Positions 12,856 to 14,404 of a DNA stretch of 14,404 nt are shown piece after piece. A program made the translations under genes and the position numbers. The notes below the pieces were generated by a model. The model was given only the letters and a program-made list of their open reading frames with translations. It was not told the origin of the DNA and made no database searches. Numbering within the stretch: position 1 is the first letter of the stretch; each line of letters starts with the position of its first letter. This stretch comes from CAZPCT01 sp964585325 (GTDB lineage Bacteria; Patescibacteriota; Minisyncoccia; JACQLN01; CAZPCT01), in NCBI GenBank assembly GCA_964585325.1, contig CAZPCT010000010.1, positions 1-14,404 on the forward strand. The letters run 5' to 3'.

Positions 12856-13044
12856 CTACTTTTCTGCCCGCCCCTGCTTCTTCCTGCGCAGGAGTTCAAA
12901 CGCAAGATAAAAGAGGACAAAGAAGACGACAAGCGCAGTGAGGTACTCAGACCAGACAATGCCTCCTTGCGCACTCTCAATAATTGCCGAGACAACAGCA
13001 AAGATAATAATGGCCGTATATGTCTTTTTTAAAGATTCTTTCAT
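12856..13044 (-). CDS. Small two-helix membrane protein
   Basis: A 62-residue protein with two predicted transmembrane helices (about 9-26 and 33-52) joined by a short loop containing Gln-Gly-Gly, and a strongly basic tail (RRKKQGRAEK) that should lie in the cytoplasm. I recognise no family. The ATG at 13044 comes 1 base after the stop of the SGNH hydrolase gene and has GGTGGA about 8 bases upstream inside that gene's end, so translation is probably coupled. It is the last gene of the operon that starts beyond the right edge of the window. Confidence 0.72.
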   Translation of the reverse strand: MKESLKKTYTAIIIFAVVSAIIESAQGGIVWSEYLTALVVFFVLFYLAFELLRRKKQGRAEK

Positions 13045-13045
13045 A

Positions 13046-13666
13046 TTAGATCCACCCGTGTTCTTTAAGCCAATCGCGTACTGCTATAAAACTTTTTTCG
13101 TGACCTTGCTCGTTTGGATGCAGGCCGTCTGCAAGGTCGTTGTCTGTCAGCATATCTGCCGCACTCAGATACGCCACATCTACATCTTCCGTTACGCGCA
13201 TAAACATTTCATCATATCTTTCCAGGTCCGCGTTACGGTATCCTAGTTCCTCCCGCCATGGTACAGGCAGTGTTTTAGACTCATCCACCCGTTTCATACC
13301 TATGACGAGTACCTTGTCGGTTATTTCTTTGGCCTGCGCAAGAATGGTTCGGAGGTTTTCTTCAGACTCCTCAATAGGCACCATGTTTCTCTTGTCATTC
13401 ATAAAGCAGCAGGCGTCGTTGTCTGCAGACGAGAGAATAATCATTGTTGCCTCCCGTATCTCAGCCTCATTTTTAAACCGTTTCACAAGCTCACGAGTAG
13501 TGTGGCCGGAAATGCCCAGGTTGTATGTTTCAATATAATGTTCATCACCCTGGTTGACTGTTTGGTCTATATACAGACGGAGGCGGTTAACCCACCCGCC
13601 TTTTTCCAGGTCCCACGCTCCCCACGTGGAGCTTGCGCCAAATATGCAGAGGATATCTTCTTTCAT
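13046..13666 (-). CDS. SGNH/GDSL-family hydrolase
   Basis: A 206-residue esterase/lipase-like enzyme, expected to hydrolyse ester or acetyl groups. The SGNH blocks are in order: block I FGASSTWG (9-16; nucleophile S12, with Ala in place of the Asp of GDS), block II Gly in NLGISGHTT (49-57), block III Asn in ADND (N83) and block V DGLHPN (D180, H183). No signal peptide, so a cytoplasmic location is likely. Its start overlaps the stop of the alpha/beta hydrolase gene by 4 bp (ATGA), and the membrane protein gene follows after 1 bp. The substrate is not predictable; family members act on lipids, sugars or acylated cell-wall material. Confidence 0.9.
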   Translation of the reverse strand: MKEDILCIFGASSTWGAWDLEKGGWVNRLRLYIDQTVNQGDEHYIETYNLGISGHTTRELVKRFKNEAEIREATMIILSSADNDACCFMNDKRNMVPIEESEENLRTILAQAKEITDKVLVIGMKRVDESKTLPVPWREELGYRNADLERYDEMFMRVTEDVDVAYLSAADMLTDNDLADGLHPNEQGHEKSFIAVRDWLKEHGWI

Positions 13667-14238
13667 TCGCCTATCATCTTAAGGAGTGCGTCACGCGCCT
13701 CGGGGAGCTTTGTAATACCTTGACTCCCGCTGAAGTGTTTCATACCTTTTAGGGTCACGATCTCCGAACCTAGTTTATCACGGAAGTCCACTTGATTATC
13801 TAGTGGAACCCACGGGTCGTCGTCTGAAAAGATCGCCACGCTCCGTGGTAGATTTTGCCGTGCCTTTTCAAAATCAACAGGTGTACCTATCCAATGACGG
13901 TCGGTTTCTTGTACTTCTTGATCGTCTTCCAAACCTGTAAGACGTTTGAACCAGCCGCCGACAAATACCGCGCCGCCAGCCTTGTTGCTTTGCGCTGATA
14001 GAAAACGGACTATCGCCTGGCAACCCATACTGTGTCCAACAAAAAATGTGTCAGCATCCACCTCGCCGACTTCTTTTTCAAGCGCAGGAACCCATTCATT
14101 AATCCGTGGATTAGCTGGGTTTGGCATCTGCGGGACAAAGACTACAACTTCACGCGCCTCAAATTCTTTTTTGAGCCACGGGAACCATCCTTCTTCAGGG
14201 TAGCCTTCCCAGCCGTGTACAATAATGACTCTCCTCAT
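13663..14238 (-). CDS. RBBP9/YdeN-family serine hydrolase
   Basis: A 191-residue alpha/beta hydrolase. IIVHGWEG (5-12) is the oxyanion-loop strand, GHSMG (68-72) holds nucleophile S70, SDDDPWVP (138-145) holds the probable catalytic Asp, and MKHFSG (166-171) holds H168. The short length and the motifs fit the RBBP9/YdeN family, whose physiological substrates are mostly unknown. The ATG at 14238 is preferred over 14256 because it matches the family N-terminus (MRRVIIVHG) and begins 2 bp after the upstream stop, whereas 14256 lies inside the upstream gene. It overlaps the SGNH gene by 4 bp. Two coupled hydrolases suggest steps in one catabolic or envelope-modification route (inference). Confidence 0.92.
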   Translation of the reverse strand: MRRVIIVHGWEGYPEEGWFPWLKKEFEAREVVVFVPQMPNPANPRINEWVPALEKEVGEVDADTFFVGHSMGCQAIVRFLSAQSNKAGGAVFVGGWFKRLTGLEDDQEVQETDRHWIGTPVDFEKARQNLPRSVAIFSDDDPWVPLDNQVDFRDKLGSEIVTLKGMKHFSGSQGITKLPEARDALLKMIGE

Positions 14239-14240
14239 AG

Positions 14241-14404
14241 TTATTCCCCGGGGCATTTAGCAAACTCGCAATTGGGGCCTACGCGGCCCACGGCGGTGCC
14301 GTCTGGGCAGAGCTTTGCCTCAAGCGTGCACGCCACACCGTTCTCTTCCTGCTCACCAAGCATCTTTTGGTCTTGTGAGACGCCCCAGGCTACAAGGGCA
14401 AGAA
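14241..14404 (-). CDS. C-terminal part of a small secreted cysteine-motif protein (partial)
   Basis: The open frame enters from the right edge and ends with TAA at 14241-14243, so only the last 54 residues are visible. They begin with a short hydrophobic stretch (LALVAWGV), perhaps the end of a signal or anchor. The tail follows as CTLEAKLCPDG, TAVGRVGPNCEF and AKCPGE, with four cysteines spaced C-x6-C, C-x12-C and C-x4-C. From memory this tail pattern recurs in small predicted secreted proteins of Parcubacteria and in proteins annotated as eight-cysteine-cluster; I could not check this. It lies 2 bp upstream of the hydrolase start, so it is in the same operon. Function unknown. Confidence 0.7.
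   Translation of the reverse strand, partial: LALVAWGVSQDQKMLGEQEENGVACTLEAKLCPDGTAVGRVGPNCEFAKCPGE

Noticed and set aside
12645..13001. 118-residue minus-strand open frame
   Set aside because: It overlaps two better-supported small genes (the basic protein and the two-helix membrane protein) in another frame and looks like an Arg/Ser-rich shadow.
1..14404. CRISPR array, tRNA, rRNA, transposase or integrase
   Set aside because: No regularly spaced repeat array, cloverleaf, rRNA-like tract, or recombinase motif was seen on either strand.

Overview
The window looks like chromosomal DNA of a small-genome bacterium, most likely from the Candidate Phyla Radiation (Patescibacteria, Parcubacteria-like). 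The reasons are many short single-domain proteins, a lone GerMN-domain protein, the cysteine-motif tail of a small secreted protein at the right edge, and frequent promoters whose -10 box sits only 6-9 bases before the start codon, as expected for leaderless mRNAs. The lineage is inferred from style; no rRNA or other marker gene is present.

Layout. Positions 1-6.5 kb are ordinary, fairly G+C-rich host DNA: a DEAD-box RNA helicase (-), a NodB polysaccharide deacetylase (-) divergent from a membrane-anchored metzincin-type protease (+), two small uncharacterised proteins (one a zinc ribbon), a zincin-type metallopeptidase behind a GerMN protein, another uncharacterised protein, and a 55-residue AbrB/SpoVT-like regulator. 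The regulator's promoter carries three copies of a perfect 10-bp palindrome at exact 12-bp spacing.

Positions 6.6-12.2 kb form a defence island made of two adjacent restriction-modification modules. Module A (- strand, visibly A+T-rich, so probably acquired) is C5-cytosine methyltransferase, GHKL ATPase and Mrr-family nuclease. The methyltransferase and ATPase genes overlap by 8 bp. The ATPase has a MORC/MutL-like N-terminus and ends in what reads as a Ymh-type HEPN domain. Module B is a beta-class amino-methyltransferase fused at its N-terminus to a LexA-type winged helix, facing a PD-(D/E)xK endonuclease tail to tail with 1 bp between them. The 258-bp gap between the two divergent methyltransferase genes is rich in repeats and may be a shared control region.

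Positions 12.2-14.4 kb return to host DNA: a small SH3-like protein just upstream of the module B endonuclease, a very basic 44-residue protein, and a tightly packed operon (partial secreted cysteine-motif protein, RBBP9/YdeN-type serine hydrolase, SGNH hydrolase, two-helix membrane protein).

The most novel items are the LexA-winged-helix/methyltransferase fusion with its nuclease partner, the GHKL-HEPN ATPase in the cytosine methyltransferase/Mrr module, and the triple palindromic operator before the AbrB-like gene. No tRNA, rRNA, CRISPR array or transposase was seen. All calls come from reading motifs by eye; no database search was possible.
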